Below the pieces are notes generated by a model, which had not been told where the DNA came from, did not search any database, and was given only the letters and a program-made list of their open reading frames with translations. DNA of 15,500 nucleotides. It comes from JACJYE01 sp964432875. GTDB taxonomy: Bacteria; Bacteroidota; Bacteroidia; Chitinophagales; Saprospiraceae. The DNA is taken from the NCBI GenBank assembly GCA_964432875.1, contig CAYSPJ010000116.1:1-15500 (forward strand). Reading direction: 5' to 3'. The translations under genes and the position numbers were made by a program. Shown piece by piece: positions 15,479 to 15,500 of this stretch (position 1 is its first letter; the number at the start of each line of letters is the position of its first letter).

Positions 15479-15500
15479 GTGCGCAATCGGCAGCCTATTT

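Overview
The window is chromosomal DNA from a member of the phylum Bacteroidota, most likely a Saprospiria/Lewinella-type organism (inference). The main reason is a block of type IX secretion system (T9SS) and gliding genes: gldJ, a porP/sprF family gene, porU and porV. T9SS is essentially restricted to this phylum. Supporting signs are promoter-like boxes of the Bacteroidota form TAnnTTTG, little sign of Shine-Dalgarno sequences, and a type A RNase P RNA.

Layout. Positions 1-810 hold no convincing protein gene. They contain a cluster of three terminator-like hairpins, all oriented for minus-strand transcription, and then an AT-rich stretch. Positions 811-3962 (+) look like one operon: a membrane histidine kinase, an OmpR-type response regulator starting 10 bases later, and an APP1-family (DUF2183) phosphatase whose start overlaps the regulator's stop. 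murF (minus, 3965-5269) runs towards it and ends 2 bases away. gldJ (minus, 5436-6938) lies upstream of murF, with a strong terminator between them. The porP/sprF family gene (minus, 7267-8292) follows. Divergent from it come porU (8583-12467, +) and porV (12631-13857, +). A bidirectional terminator separates porV from the RNase P RNA gene rnpB (minus, about 14380-13940). A small dual-specificity-type phosphatase gene (14559-15080, +) follows. The last 420 bases are non-coding and carry four short palindromes of the same design.

How the genes fit together. GldJ is an outer-membrane lipoprotein of the T9SS/gliding machinery. PorV collects secreted substrates at the outer membrane. PorU is the sortase that removes their C-terminal signal and attaches them at the cell surface. 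PorP/SprF proteins assist export or anchoring of particular substrates. MurF and RnpB are housekeeping functions next to this block. The kinase, regulator and APP1 phosphatase probably form a signalling unit linked to lipid or envelope state; that link is inference.

No wholly new system is evident. The observations most worth following are a canonical EF-hand-type calcium loop inside PorV, the two-component/APP1 operon, the stacked terminators of an unidentified minus-strand transcript at the left end, and the palindrome cluster at the right end.
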